Source: Bacteroidota bacterium | GTDB lineage: Bacteria > Bacteroidota > Ignavibacteria > UBA10030 > UBA8401 | Assembly: GCA_035506275.1 (NCBI GenBank) | Contig: DATJPT010000019.1 | Span: 372,001 to 436,000 of the forward strand | Length of the DNA stretch: 64,000 nucleotides | Direction: 5' to 3' | In this document: piece after piece, positions 16,048-25,551 of the stretch | Layout: each line of letters opens with the position of its first letter | How positions within the stretch are numbered: position 1 is the stretch's first letter | Translations under genes and position numbers: made by a program | Notes under the pieces: model-generated | Databases searched by the model: none | The model's input: the letters and a program-made list of their open reading frames with translations, nothing else | What the model was told of the DNA's origin: nothing

Positions 16048-18348
16048 ATGAAGTTTTTCTTCAGGATGAAAGCGGAACAACACAAACTCGTGTTGCTGTT
16101 CCTTCTGCTCCTGACGCTGCCGGTGTCGTACCAATGCATCAAGGCGCCGCTCGAACCGAAGGCGCCGTCGTGGCAGATCCCGTTGAACATCCAGATCATC
16201 GACAGGACGTTCACCTTCGCGCAGATGATTGCCAAGGACAAGAAATTCATCTACGACTCGTCCACGATGTCGATCATATACCAACCTTCGTCGCTGGTGA
16301 ACCAGCCGAATGCGATCGTCCTCCCGGAGTTGACACCGCATCCGGCCCAGGTCGGCAATAAGATCGGATTGCTGCAGCTGCCTGTGAACACGATCTCGGG
16401 CGTCAATGTCGGCGCGAGCCAGTTGTTCTCCGGAAATACCCTCCCGTTTACGTATCCCTCATTCGGCCCGAATTTTTCGCTTGCGATGCAGCAGCCGGTG
16501 AGCAACCCTTCGGCGCTCTACGACTGGATCTCCTTTCAGAACGGAAGAATGACGCTGACCGTTCAGAACAATTTTCAGTTCACTGTCAACTTTGCAAATC
16601 CCGGAGTTCAGCTCATCAACACCGACATGCTGGCGGCCCAGCCGAACGATTCTGTCGTTGCGACCTTTTTGTTCCCGGGGGGTATCGCTCCGGGAACAAC
16701 CGGTACAGCCACCGCGGTGGTATCGGGGTTGACGATGAGTTCTAATTTGATTTTGCGGTTCACAGTGCAGTCGAACGACATCCAGGGGAAGACCATCAAT
16801 GCCAGCGACGATCTTTCTGCGAGCATGACTGTGGACGGCGGCTCCAGTGGAACATCCCCCGCAATGGACAGCGCTAAGGTGCAGTTGAACACTCCGTACG
16901 ACGTAAAGAACCTCCCCGATTCGTCCATTCAAATCGTCGACGACTCGACGTTGATCAAACGCGCTGAGTTTAAGGACGGTAAATTTACGGTCAGCATCAC
17001 CAATAACATCCCCACAAAGATCGCCGTCGATTTTGCTTTCCAGGAATTTGTCGACAAAACTTCGGGCGTTCCTTTTGTGCTGAAAGACGACCGAACCCTT
17101 TCGGATACGGTCCCAGCCGCCGGCGCAGCGCCGGGGCAATTTTTGCAAACGGTCTCGATGGCCAATTATGCCATCCAGTCTCAGAGTTTTCAAACGATCA
17201 ACGGAAGGCTGGACACGCTGTCGGTCGCCAATATGCATTTCTCGCTGCGCATCAGAACGCTTGCTGCGACCCAGGGGCGGGTGGTGATCCGCAAGACCGA
17301 CTCGGTACAAGTTCAGATCACACCGCAGAATAATAATCAAGTGCCTCCAAGGCCGACGTATATTATCTCCAAGGTCATCGGCAAAGTAAAACCGACGGTA
17401 GTTGCTATTAACACGACCGTCCCTTCGCTGATCGGAGATATCAGCAACAAGTTCACGGCTGACAGCATCAAATTCGATTCGGTTTCGATCACTCTCAATA
17501 TCCTGAGCACCGGCTTGTTCCCCACGGACCTGACGATGAAGGTGATCGGTATCGACAACAACGGAAACCAACGGGCCACATTGACCGCCATGGATCCGAA
17601 GCAAGGCGGCGGACTCACCGACACGCTCCGGATCTATCCGGGACAGACGAAAAAAATCGTTTTCAACAAGCAGACTAGCCAGCCCGGCAACGGCATCGAT
17701 CAGTTCCTCTCCGCATTCTTTAGCGGCGGCAACGGAAGCCTGCCGACCAAATTCCAGGTGATCGGCCAGGCGGTTGTCGATCCCGCTTCATATTACCAGT
17801 ACCCCGACAGCACAGGCACGGTGAAGCAGGGGGACAGCGTCTATACGTCGCTCGATTTCTCGTTCCCGGTCACGATCGGCATCATCAACGGTACTTTCAA
17901 AGATACCGTTGTCATGCAGGACAGTTCCGGGAACAAGGTCGACAAGAAGGACCTGACACAGATTGACAGCGGACAAGTGTCATTTACGATCGTGAACGGT
18001 TTCCCCCTTCAGATTACGGCAGGAATGAATTTGCTTCCCGCTCTTAAGACCAACAGGTCCCAGCCGGATACCACGGTGCTTCTCAGCTTCCCCAAAATTG
18101 GGCTGATCACGGCTGACAGCGCCCGCTATGCCTCGAAACCAAATTCTCCGCTCGGAATCACCGGTACGGTCATCGGACTCGACACGGCTGACGTCTCCAA
18201 AATAAACCCGGCCAGTTTTGCTGCAGTGACCATCCGGCTGAACACCTCAGGGAGTAATCAACCGGTCAAATTCGACACCACCTATTCTGTGGAGTTGAAG
18301 GCGTTTCTCAGCGTCAGGTTCAACGTCAATTTTGACCAAATGAAATGA
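16048..18348 (+). CDS. Large lipoprotein-like exported protein of unknown function
   Basis: A 766-residue protein with a signal segment (KLVLLFLLLLTLPVSYQC, Cys30); the residue before the cysteine is Gln, atypical for a lipobox. The mature part is rich in Asp, Ser, Thr and Val and looks all-beta. It contains repeated motifs of the type DSSIQIVDDSTLIKRAEFKDG, FTVSITNNIPTKIAVDF and, later, VSFTIVNGFPLQITAGMNL, suggesting tandem Ig-like or LEA-like beta domains around residues 285-360 and 620-700. GGAGG precedes the ATG. It ends 38 bases before the barrel gene, so the two probably form an operon and may act together at the outer membrane. Confidence 0.8.
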   Translation: MKFFFRMKAEQHKLVLLFLLLLTLPVSYQCIKAPLEPKAPSWQIPLNIQIIDRTFTFAQMIAKDKKFIYDSSTMSIIYQPSSLVNQPNAIVLPELTPHPAQVGNKIGLLQLPVNTISGVNVGASQLFSGNTLPFTYPSFGPNFSLAMQQPVSNPSALYDWISFQNGRMTLTVQNNFQFTVNFANPGVQLINTDMLAAQPNDSVVATFLFPGGIAPGTTGTATAVVSGLTMSSNLILRFTVQSNDIQGKTINASDDLSASMTVDGGSSGTSPAMDSAKVQLNTPYDVKNLPDSSIQIVDDSTLIKRAEFKDGKFTVSITNNIPTKIAVDFAFQEFVDKTSGVPFVLKDDRTLSDTVPAAGAAPGQFLQTVSMANYAIQSQSFQTINGRLDTLSVANMHFSLRIRTLAATQGRVVIRKTDSVQVQITPQNNNQVPPRPTYIISKVIGKVKPTVVAINTTVPSLIGDISNKFTADSIKFDSVSITLNILSTGLFPTDLTMKVIGIDNNGNQRATLTAMDPKQGGGLTDTLRIYPGQTKKIVFNKQTSQPGNGIDQFLSAFFSGGNGSLPTKFQVIGQAVVDPASYYQYPDSTGTVKQGDSVYTSLDFSFPVTIGIINGTFKDTVVMQDSSGNKVDKKDLTQIDSGQVSFTIVNGFPLQITAGMNLLPALKTNRSQPDTTVLLSFPKIGLITADSARYASKPNSPLGITGTVIGLDTADVSKINPASFAAVTIRLNTSGSNQPVKFDTTYSVELKAFLSVRFNVNFDQMK

Positions 18349-18386
18349 TCACACCGACCATGAACTACGATTCCAAGGAGAGTACG

Positions 18387-19868
18387 ATGAAGAGCATTTT
18401 CAAAACACGCCGCTCCGCTCGCTTGACCGCCGTTCTGGTGATCGGTGTGATGACCACTTCGATCGGAGCTGCCGGCGACGACCTTTCGTCGGGCCGGACG
18501 GTCGCCATGGCAAGGACATACACGGCCTCCTCGCGCGGCATCGACGCACTTGGTCTCAACCCCGCGAATCTTGCACTCGACGACCGTGGAAGCACGGTCA
18601 CATTCCAGATTCCGCCGTTCACGGGAATCGGCGTCCTCGCGGGGAGTGATTTTATCAATTACAAAATCTATCAGGACGATTTCACCGGCGTCGACAGCCT
18701 CGGGGCTGACGGTCAACCGGCGCTGGACAAGAATGGGAAGGCGATACGGATCGGGAAGACCCTCTCGGAGGCAGACAAGCAGGAAATCCTGGGACTCTTC
18801 CCCGGCGGCATTTCGCACACGCAGGCTAATTTCAACATCACCGAATTCGGACTGACCGTTCGTTCTAACACCATCGGCAGTTTCGGCCTTTCAGTGAGCG
18901 ACCATGCGGCGATCAACTTGGACATTCCGCAGGGATATCTGCAAACGCTCTTGGAGGCGTTTCCTGCGAACGGCGCCGTTTACAGTCTTGACGGCACTTC
19001 AGTGAAGGCTTCGTGGACCAGGGAATTCAACCTTTCGTATGCACGGATGCTGCCAGTGAAACTTGGCTGGGCAAAGAACATCGCCGTGGGGGTCGGGCTG
19101 AAGTACGTGCAGGGTTTTGCGTACTTGGGTACGGACCACTATACCGGCGCGATCCAGATTTTGCCGACCTATTACCCCGGGAACGTCCTGAATACTCAGG
19201 CGATTTCCGGCAACGTCAATTTTCTCCAATATATGTCCGGGGTGAATTTTGACAGCACTTCCAGCGCTTCAGAATTCCTGGGCAAGCCGGCAGGGCGCGG
19301 AATGGGTGTCGACCTGGGCTTCTCGGCCGAGGTCTTTCCGGCATTGCGAGTGGCGGCAAGTCTGACCGACCTCGGCAAGATCACCTGGTCGCAGAACACG
19401 AAGGTCATCACAGGAAACTCGAATTTCACGGTCGCAGACATCGGCAACAAAGATTCGGTAAAGAATTATTTCAAAGGCGAAAAATACGATACCACTTCCT
19501 TCAAAACAAGTCTCCCCACGGCCCTCCATATAGGCGGCGAGTTGCAGGTCGACAAGGCGCCCTTCGTTTCATATTTCCCGGGGCAGCTGCTCGTTGCGGC
19601 CGATCTGAATGTCGGCTTTAATAATGAGCCCGGCAATACGACGATTCCGCGTTTCTCTATTGGTACCGAGTACCGTCCGATCGGGGCGTTCCCGATCCGA
19701 ACGGGAATCACGGTTGGCGGTCGGGAGCGGTTCAACTGGTCGCTGGGCTTCGGCATCAACACGCCGATTTGGGACCTGGACCTGGGGACGGAAAGCATCG
19801 GTCTGCTCACGAGCCCGAACAGCTTTCATACCGGCTCGATCACGCTTGGGATGCGATTCCGGATTTAA
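18387..19868 (+). CDS. Outer-membrane beta-barrel protein, DUF5723-like
   Basis: The start at 18387 is preceded by AAGGAG and gives a signal peptide (MKSIFKTRRSARLTAVLVIGVMTTSIGAAG). The 493-residue product has the motif GRTVAMARTYTASSRGIDALGLNPANLAL, typical of FCB conserved barrel proteins (DUF5723/PorV-like group), and regular amphipathic strands ending in GSITLGMRFRI, an aromatic-basic barrel C-terminus. A transport or assembly role is inferred only from topology. It is the last gene before a strong terminator. Confidence 0.8.
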   Translation: MKSIFKTRRSARLTAVLVIGVMTTSIGAAGDDLSSGRTVAMARTYTASSRGIDALGLNPANLALDDRGSTVTFQIPPFTGIGVLAGSDFINYKIYQDDFTGVDSLGADGQPALDKNGKAIRIGKTLSEADKQEILGLFPGGISHTQANFNITEFGLTVRSNTIGSFGLSVSDHAAINLDIPQGYLQTLLEAFPANGAVYSLDGTSVKASWTREFNLSYARMLPVKLGWAKNIAVGVGLKYVQGFAYLGTDHYTGAIQILPTYYPGNVLNTQAISGNVNFLQYMSGVNFDSTSSASEFLGKPAGRGMGVDLGFSAEVFPALRVAASLTDLGKITWSQNTKVITGNSNFTVADIGNKDSVKNYFKGEKYDTTSFKTSLPTALHIGGELQVDKAPFVSYFPGQLLVAADLNVGFNNEPGNTTIPRFSIGTEYRPIGAFPIRTGITVGGRERFNWSLGFGINTPIWDLDLGTESIGLLTSPNSFHTGSITLGMRFRI

Positions 19869-19886
19869 GCCGGCCGGAGTATGCGA

Positions 19887-19920
19887 CAAAAAAACCCGTC
19901 CTCGTGGACGGGTTTTTTTG
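19887..19920. terminator. Bidirectional rho-independent terminator
   Basis: A perfect 14-bp stem CAAAAAAACCCGTC (19887-19900) with GACGGGTTTTTTTG (19907-19920) around a 6-base loop. It sits between the convergent barrel gene and hslU and can serve both. Confidence 0.92.
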
Positions 19921-19954
19921 TTTGATGAGGTTGCTGCCGCCGTCGATGGGACGG

Positions 19955-21385
19955 TCAGAGGATGAAACGGCTCAGGTCCTTGTCTTTCACGATAGTGTTC
20001 AGCTTTTGTTCTACCATTCCCCTTGTCACCGCAAGTTTTCCGGCGGAGATCTTCTCAGGGGCCTCGAAAAGTATTTCTTCCAGGAGCGAGGTCATGATCG
20101 TGTGAAGGCGCCTGGCTCCGATATTTTCCACTTCTTCATTCACCTGCGTTGCAATGCGCGCTATCGCCCTGATGGCATCGTCCGTGAATTCGATTTCGAT
20201 GCCGTCCGTCTTCAGCAGGGCAGTATACTGTTTGATGAGCGCATTCTGTGGAAGAGTGAGGATCTTGACGAAGTCGTCTTCGCTCAAACTCTTTAACTCT
20301 ACCCGGATCGGGAATCGTCCCTGCAGCTCCGGGATCAAGTCTGACGGCTTTGAAACATGGAACGCCCCGGAAGCAATGAACAACACATGGTCTGTGCGGA
20401 CCATGCCGTATTTGGTCGCCACCGTCGAGCCCTCGACGATGGGGAGGAGATCCCGCTGGACTCCTTCGCGCGAAACGTCCGGTCCGTTGACGGCTCCCCG
20501 GTTCCCTGCGATCTTGTCCACTTCATCCAGAAAAACGATCCCTGAATTCTCGACCCGGTGGATCGCCTCTTTTACGGCAGCATCCTGGTCGATCAGTTTC
20601 TGCGCTTCTTCCTGGATGAGAATTTTTTTTGCGTCCGCGATCGAGAGCTTTCTCTTCTTCATTTTTTTCGGCATCAGGTTACCGAAGACGTCCTGCAGAT
20701 TGACGCCGATCTCTTCGAGATTCATGGGCCCGAGTATCTGCATGGAAGGGAATTGGTCGCTCGGGACGTCGAGTTCGATGATCCTGTCGTCGAGTTGCCC
20801 GCCTTTGATCTTTTCCCTGAACCGGTCGCGCGTTTTTTCGTTCAGCTCCTCGTCCGATGGGGCCTCAGCCGGAGGGTTAGCATCGTTCTTCGATTTCCGG
20901 ACCGACGGGATGAGGATGTCGAGAATGCGTTCTTCGGCAAGATGCTCCGCTTTCTCCTGCACCTCCTCCGTCCTTTCCGATTTGACCATGACGACCGCGA
21001 GTTCGGTAAGGTCGCGGATCATGGAATCGACGTCGCGGCCGACATATCCGACTTCGGTGAATTTTGACGCTTCGACCTTTATGAAAGGAGCGTTCGACAG
21101 TTTGGCAAGCCGCCGGGCGATCTCGGTTTTTCCTACGCCGGTGGGTCCGATCAGGATAATATTGTTGGGCATGATCTCCTCGCGGAGATTCTCGGGAACC
21201 TGAAGCCGGCGCCACCGGTTCCGCAGCGCGATTGCAACGGATTTTTTTGCCTCATGCTGGCCGATGACGTATTTATCCAGTTCGCGGACGATCTGCGTCG
21301 GTGTCAGTTCCCGCGATCCATGCTGGCGTTCCGCCTTCCCCGAACTTGGCGGGGTCGATTTTTCTGTGGCGACAATTGTTTTCAT
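19955..21385 (-). CDS. hslU: HslU ATPase subunit of the HslVU protease
   Basis: A 476-residue AAA+ unfoldase. After an unusual ~25-residue polar N-terminal extension, the HslU start is seen ([25 protein letters not shown]). Walker A is GPTGVGKT (residues 80-87), the [14 protein letters not shown] pore-loop region follows, then the I domain (~120-240), Walker [11 protein letters not shown] and sensor-2 [16 protein letters not shown]. The C-terminus ends in LSRFIL, the tail that docks into HslV. It lies 4 bases behind hslV. Confidence 0.97.
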   Translation of the reverse strand: MKTIVATEKSTPPSSGKAERQHGSRELTPTQIVRELDKYVIGQHEAKKSVAIALRNRWRRLQVPENLREEIMPNNIILIGPTGVGKTEIARRLAKLSNAPFIKVEASKFTEVGYVGRDVDSMIRDLTELAVVMVKSERTEEVQEKAEHLAEERILDILIPSVRKSKNDANPPAEAPSDEELNEKTRDRFREKIKGGQLDDRIIELDVPSDQFPSMQILGPMNLEEIGVNLQDVFGNLMPKKMKKRKLSIADAKKILIQEEAQKLIDQDAAVKEAIHRVENSGIVFLDEVDKIAGNRGAVNGPDVSREGVQRDLLPIVEGSTVATKYGMVRTDHVLFIASGAFHVSKPSDLIPELQGRFPIRVELKSLSEDDFVKILTLPQNALIKQYTALLKTDGIEIEFTDDAIRAIARIATQVNEEVENIGARRLHTIMTSLLEEILFEAPEKISAGKLAVTRGMVEQKLNTIVKDKDLSRFIL

Positions 21386-21389
21386 GTGT

Positions 21390-21923
21390 TCACAACTCTT
21401 CGACGGTAATATTCTGGTTAGTGTAAATGCAGATCTCCGACGCGGTTTTCAAAGACTGTGTCACGATCTCCCGCGCGGAAAGTGTGGTATACGCTACAAG
21501 CATCCGCGCGGCCGCGAGCGCGTACGGTCCTCCCGACCCGATCGCAACGATGCCGTCGTCGGGGGTGATGACGTCGCCCGTTCCGGATATGATGAACGCG
21601 TGCTCCTTATCCAGAACGCCGATCATCGCCTCGAGTCGGCGGAGATATTTATCGGTCCTCCAATCCTTCGCGAGCTCGACGGCGGAGCGTTCAAGATGCC
21701 CCTGGTGCTTTTGGAGCTTCTCTTCAAAGCGTTCCATGAGCGTGAATGCGTCGGCAGAGGCTCCCGCAAAGCCGACGAGCACCGAATTGTTGTACAGTCG
21801 CTGGACCTTTTTCGCAGTATGCTTGACGACGGTCGTTCCGAGAGTGACCTGGCCGTCGCTCCCGAGCGCAACTTTGCCGTCCCTTGAAAGGCCGATGATC
21901 GTTGTAGAATGAAGCGTTTCCAT
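21390..21923 (-). CDS. hslV: HslV peptidase subunit of the HslVU protease
   Basis: A 177-residue proteasome-beta-like peptidase. The catalytic threonine is Thr7 of [11 protein letters not shown], exposed after removal of a six-residue propeptide. [50 protein letters not shown] and [17 protein letters not shown] are standard HslV blocks. It forms the dodecameric core degraded into by HslU. It follows rpoN by 22 bases and precedes hslU, so all three are likely cotranscribed. Confidence 0.97.
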   Translation of the reverse strand: METLHSTTIIGLSRDGKVALGSDGQVTLGTTVVKHTAKKVQRLYNNSVLVGFAGASADAFTLMERFEEKLQKHQGHLERSAVELAKDWRTDKYLRRLEAMIGVLDKEHAFIISGTGDVITPDDGIVAIGSGGPYALAAARMLVAYTTLSAREIVTQSLKTASEICIYTNQNITVEEL

Positions 21924-21945
21924 AGTGTTTTCGGTCGTTAAATGA

Positions 21946-23397
21946 TTAAGAGATCTTTCTCCTGAGGCGGGCCACCGGGATCATCATCGATTCCCTGTAC
22001 TTGGCGACTGTCCGGCGCGCGATGTTGAAGCCCCGCTCGTTCAGGATCTCGGCGATCCGGTCGTCGCTCAGCGGCTTGTGCGGGTCCTCGGTTTCGAGGA
22101 TCTCTTTGATGCGAAGCTTCACTTCCTTGTTAGAAACGTCCTCGCCGTTTTGCGTGCTGATCCCTTCGCTGAAAAAATACCGCAGTTCGTAGACTCCGAA
22201 ATCGGTCTGGACATATTTCCCGTTCACAACGCGGCTGATGGTGGAAATGTCCATCTTGATGACGGCGGCGATATCTTTGTAGATCATCGGTTTCAGACCG
22301 TCGCCGAGTTCGAAGAACTGCCGCTGTTTGTCGACGATCGTCCGCATGACGCGCAGCATCGTGTCCCGCCGCTGGTAGATCGACGCGATGAACCACTTTG
22401 CCGCTTCAAACTTCTGCCGGATGAATGTCTTCGTTTCCGCATTGACCCCGTTCTTTTTCTTCCGCGACATCATCTCCCGGTAATCCTTGTTGATCCGAAG
22501 CGGCGGAATGTTCTTGTCGTTGAGCTGAATGATAAACTCCCCGTCCTCGAAGTGAACGATGAAATCGACGGTGATGTAATTTTCCTGTGTCGAGATTTCC
22601 CCTTCCCCCGGCTTCGGGTTGAGATGGGAAATGACGTCGAGCACTTCTTTGACCTCGGGAAGGGAAATATTGAGGAGTTTGGAAAGCTGTTCGAAATGTT
22701 TTTTCGTGAATTCGTCAAAATATGTTTCGAGGATGACGCGGGCGAGTTTCTTCAGCCGCGGCTCGCATTCGAGCGCCTCCAGCTGCAAGAGGAGGCATTC
22801 CTGGAGCGTTCGCGAACCGATGCCCACCGGCTCTAGGCGCTGGATACGCTTCAGGACAAGCTCTGCTTGCGCAACGGTCAGTTGGAGTCCGTGCGAAAGG
22901 TTGAGGTCCTGAACGATGAGGCTTAGGTCGCGGCGCAGGTAACCGTCCTCGTCGATGTTGCCGATGATCTCGTCGGCGGCAAGCATGCCGGTCTCGGTAA
23001 GGTCGGCGAGCTGCAATTGCGCCTTGAGTTTTTGAAGGAGCGGTTCCGGCGCCGACATCGGTATCTCATCGCGATCTTCATCGTCCTGAGGGGCGCTGCT
23101 CTTTGGGGTATACGCATTTTCGTCGTTGACGAAATCCTCAAAAGTAAATTCTTCGTCTTTTTCTTTCTTTACCTCGGTCTCTGCTCCATCATCGGCCTCG
23201 GCGGTCTCGTTCTCGGCGTCTTCTTGAGCGAGTTCGATCTCGTCCTCGATGCCCTCTTCAAGAAGGGGATTTTGTTCGAGTTCGGTTTTGATTCGCTGTT
23301 CGAGAGCTACGGTGGGGAGTTGAAGAAGCTTGAGGTACTGGATCTGCTGCGGAGTAAGTTTTTGAAGCAGCCGTTGCTGCTGTGAGATTTGTAGCAT
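21946..23397 (-). CDS. rpoN: RNA polymerase sigma-54 factor
   Basis: A 483-residue sigma-54. Region I is Gln/Leu-rich ([25 protein letters not shown]), region II is strongly acidic (~50-110), then the core-binding domain and a C-terminal helix-turn-helix with the RpoN box ([10 protein letters not shown]), ending in [11 protein letters not shown]. Sigma-54 directs transcription from -24/-12 promoters with an activator ATPase; I saw no clear -24/-12 promoter in the intergenic regions here. AGGATCT precedes the ATG, and the upstream DUF3109 gene stops 5 bases before. Confidence 0.96.
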   Translation of the reverse strand: MLQISQQQRLLQKLTPQQIQYLKLLQLPTVALEQRIKTELEQNPLLEEGIEDEIELAQEDAENETAEADDGAETEVKKEKDEEFTFEDFVNDENAYTPKSSAPQDDEDRDEIPMSAPEPLLQKLKAQLQLADLTETGMLAADEIIGNIDEDGYLRRDLSLIVQDLNLSHGLQLTVAQAELVLKRIQRLEPVGIGSRTLQECLLLQLEALECEPRLKKLARVILETYFDEFTKKHFEQLSKLLNISLPEVKEVLDVISHLNPKPGEGEISTQENYITVDFIVHFEDGEFIIQLNDKNIPPLRINKDYREMMSRKKKNGVNAETKTFIRQKFEAAKWFIASIYQRRDTMLRVMRTIVDKQRQFFELGDGLKPMIYKDIAAVIKMDISTISRVVNGKYVQTDFGVYELRYFFSEGISTQNGEDVSNKEVKLRIKEILETEDPHKPLSDDRIAEILNERGFNIARRTVAKYRESMMIPVARLRRKIS

Positions 23398-23402
23398 AGA
23401 TC

Positions 23403-23984
23403 CTAATCGCCTCGTGGGGAAATGCTCGAACGTTTCTCACATTCTTCTTCGAATTGCCGGTACCACGCCCCGCCGTATGAGCGGACGAGGACTTCCTTCA
23501 GAAATTTGAAGAGCGGTGTTTTTTCCGAACTTCCTTTTTGAAATGCCGGCTCGCATTCGTGCAAATATTCAAACCGCAGTTGTTCTGGAGAATTGTAGCT
23601 GGCACGCAAAGGGAAGAGATGGCACGACAGCGGCTTGCGCCACTGAATCTCCTTGTTATGAAAACTCTTTTCGAACGAGCATTTGGCGATGCCGTTGTCA
23701 TAGTAAACGAAAACGCACGCCTCCTCATCCCTGCATTGGGTCGCGTAAAAGCCCGGCCCGCCTTCGACCAGACCGTGAAGTTCGATCCATTCCCGATGTT
23801 CTTTCGGAAGATACTTTTTTACGATTGGATATGCGTTGTAAATTTCATCGACTTCTTCGTCCGTGACCGGCGCGCCCCGACCGCCTTTGAGGGTGCAGCA
23901 GGCCCCTTTACATTGGTCGAGGTCGCACGCGAACTGAACATCGGCGATCCGGCTCTCTACTCTTATTTCGTCTATGGTAAACAT
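23403..23984 (-). CDS. DUF3109 family cysteine-rich protein
   Basis: The start at 23984 (MFTIDEIRVESRIADVQFAC) matches the usual family N-terminus; a longer in-frame start at 24023 adds 13 residues. About 193 residues with cysteines in CDLDQCKGACC, CRDEEACVFV, AKCSF, LSCHLFPLR and LHECEPAF. The cysteine spacing resembles YkgJ/DUF3109 proteins thought to bind a metal, possibly an Fe-S cluster or zinc. Function unknown. It heads the rpoN-hslV-hslU run. Confidence 0.88.
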   Translation of the reverse strand: MFTIDEIRVESRIADVQFACDLDQCKGACCTLKGGRGAPVTDEEVDEIYNAYPIVKKYLPKEHREWIELHGLVEGGPGFYATQCRDEEACVFVYYDNGIAKCSFEKSFHNKEIQWRKPLSCHLFPLRASYNSPEQLRFEYLHECEPAFQKGSSEKTPLFKFLKEVLVRSYGGAWYRQFEEECEKRSSISPRGD

Positions 23985-24081
23985 ACGCGTAGATAAAGAT
24001 AGGTAATTTTGCTGAAAAGGCAAACTTTTTTGGCGTGATTATTGTAGAGCCGAAATTGTTGTCAAGTGCGGGGGAGGAAAT

Positions 24082-25197
24082 TCACAGCCGGAGGAACATT
24101 TTTCCGGCGAGCTGGCGGACGAGCCCCTTGAATTCAAGGCTCAAAAGATTCACCAAGGTGTCGGGGATGGAGAGGCCGGATCGCTCTGCAATGTCGTCGA
24201 TGTGCGACGGGTTAGAAACGAGGAGATCGAGGATCTTTTGTTCGAAGACGGTAAGGGTAACAGGCGCCGGTTGCGGGGATTTCAAGATCGGTCGGAGCGA
24301 GCTCTTCAGCTCCTCAAGAATGTCGTCGACCGATTGAACGAGCTTCGCGTGTCCGTCGCGGATGAGCCTGTTCGTCCCTGCGCTGAATTTCTCAGTAATG
24401 TTGCCGGGGATGCAGAACAGCTCGCGGTTCTGGTCCAGGGTGGTCGATGCGGTGATCATTGCGCCGCCGTTCTCCCCGGTTTCGACAATGAGCGTCCCCA
24501 GCGCCATACCGCTGACGATGCGGTTGCGCCGGGGAAAATTTCCGGGGTCGGGTTTTGTCCCCATAAAAAATTCCGAAACGACGGCTCCGTTCTCTTCGAT
24601 CTGCTCGGCAAGTTTCTTATTTTCGGCTGGATAGATGATATCGATGCCCGAGCCGATCACCGCAATAGTCCTTCCCCCCGATTTCAACGAAGAGAGATGC
24701 GCCACGGTGTCGACTCCCCGTGCGAGGCCGCTGACGATCGTGATCCCTTTTTCCCCAAGCTCTTTTGCGAACCGTTCGGCGATCAGCTTACCGTACGCCG
24801 AAGGACGCCTTGTGCCGACGATAGCGACGGCGTATTTATCATCCTTTCGAAAAGCGCCGAGAACAAAAAGGAAAGGAGGCGGGTCGTAGATCTTACGGAG
24901 ATATTCGGGATATTCGCCGTCCCAAAATGTCACGATGCGCCCGTTGACCTTGTTGATGAGGGAAAGTTGCTCTTCCGCGAATGCGCTGCCATCGCCAAAG
25001 TGAGCGATGGTGGCAGCGAGCTTTTTGTCGATCCCTTCCACATGGATCAAATCGCGCGGCGACGCTTTGAGCACGTACGTCGGCGATCCAAAATGCGTGA
25101 CAAGAAGCCGCAGACGATTTGTCCCTACCCCGGGAATTGCAGAGAGCCGGAGCAAGTCGGAAATATCGATCCCGCTTTCCTTCGGTGGAGTTTGCAT
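24082..25197 (-). CDS. dprA: DNA-processing protein DprA
   Basis: A 371-residue protein: N-terminal SAM-like helices (residues ~1-70), the Rossmann-like DprA core (AIVGTRRPSAYGKLIAERF, GLARGVDTVAHLSSLKSGGRTIAVIGSGIDIIYP, NFPRRNRIVSGMALGTLIVE, GSGAMIT-like GGAMITAS) and a C-terminal winged-helix domain (LDLLVSNPSHIDDIAERSGLS). DprA loads RecA on incoming single-stranded DNA in natural transformation. It follows the EutN-like gene by 28 bases. Confidence 0.95.
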   Translation of the reverse strand: MQTPPKESGIDISDLLRLSAIPGVGTNRLRLLVTHFGSPTYVLKASPRDLIHVEGIDKKLAATIAHFGDGSAFAEEQLSLINKVNGRIVTFWDGEYPEYLRKIYDPPPFLFVLGAFRKDDKYAVAIVGTRRPSAYGKLIAERFAKELGEKGITIVSGLARGVDTVAHLSSLKSGGRTIAVIGSGIDIIYPAENKKLAEQIEENGAVVSEFFMGTKPDPGNFPRRNRIVSGMALGTLIVETGENGGAMITASTTLDQNRELFCIPGNITEKFSAGTNRLIRDGHAKLVQSVDDILEELKSSLRPILKSPQPAPVTLTVFEQKILDLLVSNPSHIDDIAERSGLSIPDTLVNLLSLEFKGLVRQLAGKMFLRL

Positions 25198-25225
25198 TGG
25201 AAAATATGCTTAACGGCGAGGTCCC

Positions 25226-25501
25226 CTATTGACCCGCGACATCGATCCCGTCAACGACAGCAACGATAACGGTGTGAACCGGTGCATCTTTACGTTTCAA
25301 GGCCTGTTGTGCGCCCGCTCCTTCTTGAATGATCAAGACCGTATCGCCGACACCCGCATCGACTGTATCGATGGCGAGAGCCTCCTTGCCGAACAACTCT
25401 CCGGCCAGGTCGACGGGCTGCACGATGAGGAGCTTATACTCTCTCAGCGCCTGATTCTTTTGAGTCGAGACGATCGTCCCTGTCACTTTGCAAAGCGTCA
25501 C
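25226..25501 (-). CDS. Orphan EutN/CcmL-type microcompartment vertex protein (BMC-P)
   Basis: A 91-residue protein starting at GTG (25501) behind AAAAGGA. It reads VTLCKVTGTIVSTQKNQALR, then YKLLIVQPVDLAG, ALAIDTVDAGVGDTVLIIQEGAGAQQAL and VIVAVVDGIDV. This is the pentameric EutN/CcmL fold whose AxDTVxAGxGDxV core is highly conserved. In known loci these pentamers cap the vertices of bacterial microcompartments, alongside BMC-H hexamers and encapsulated enzymes. None of those partners is in the window: the neighbours are glmM and dprA. It may serve a distant locus or have a shell-independent role. Confidence 0.9.
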   Translation of the reverse strand: MTLCKVTGTIVSTQKNQALREYKLLIVQPVDLAGELFGKEALAIDTVDAGVGDTVLIIQEGAGAQQALKRKDAPVHTVIVAVVDGIDVAGQ

Positions 25502-25551
25502 GCTATCGCGTCCTTTTGCTGAACAATTGTGTCGTTGCCATGATGAAGAGC

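Noticed and set aside
16459..17604. A 381-codon open frame on the minus strand
   Set aside because: It lies wholly inside the large exported protein gene and has no signal, start site or family pattern.
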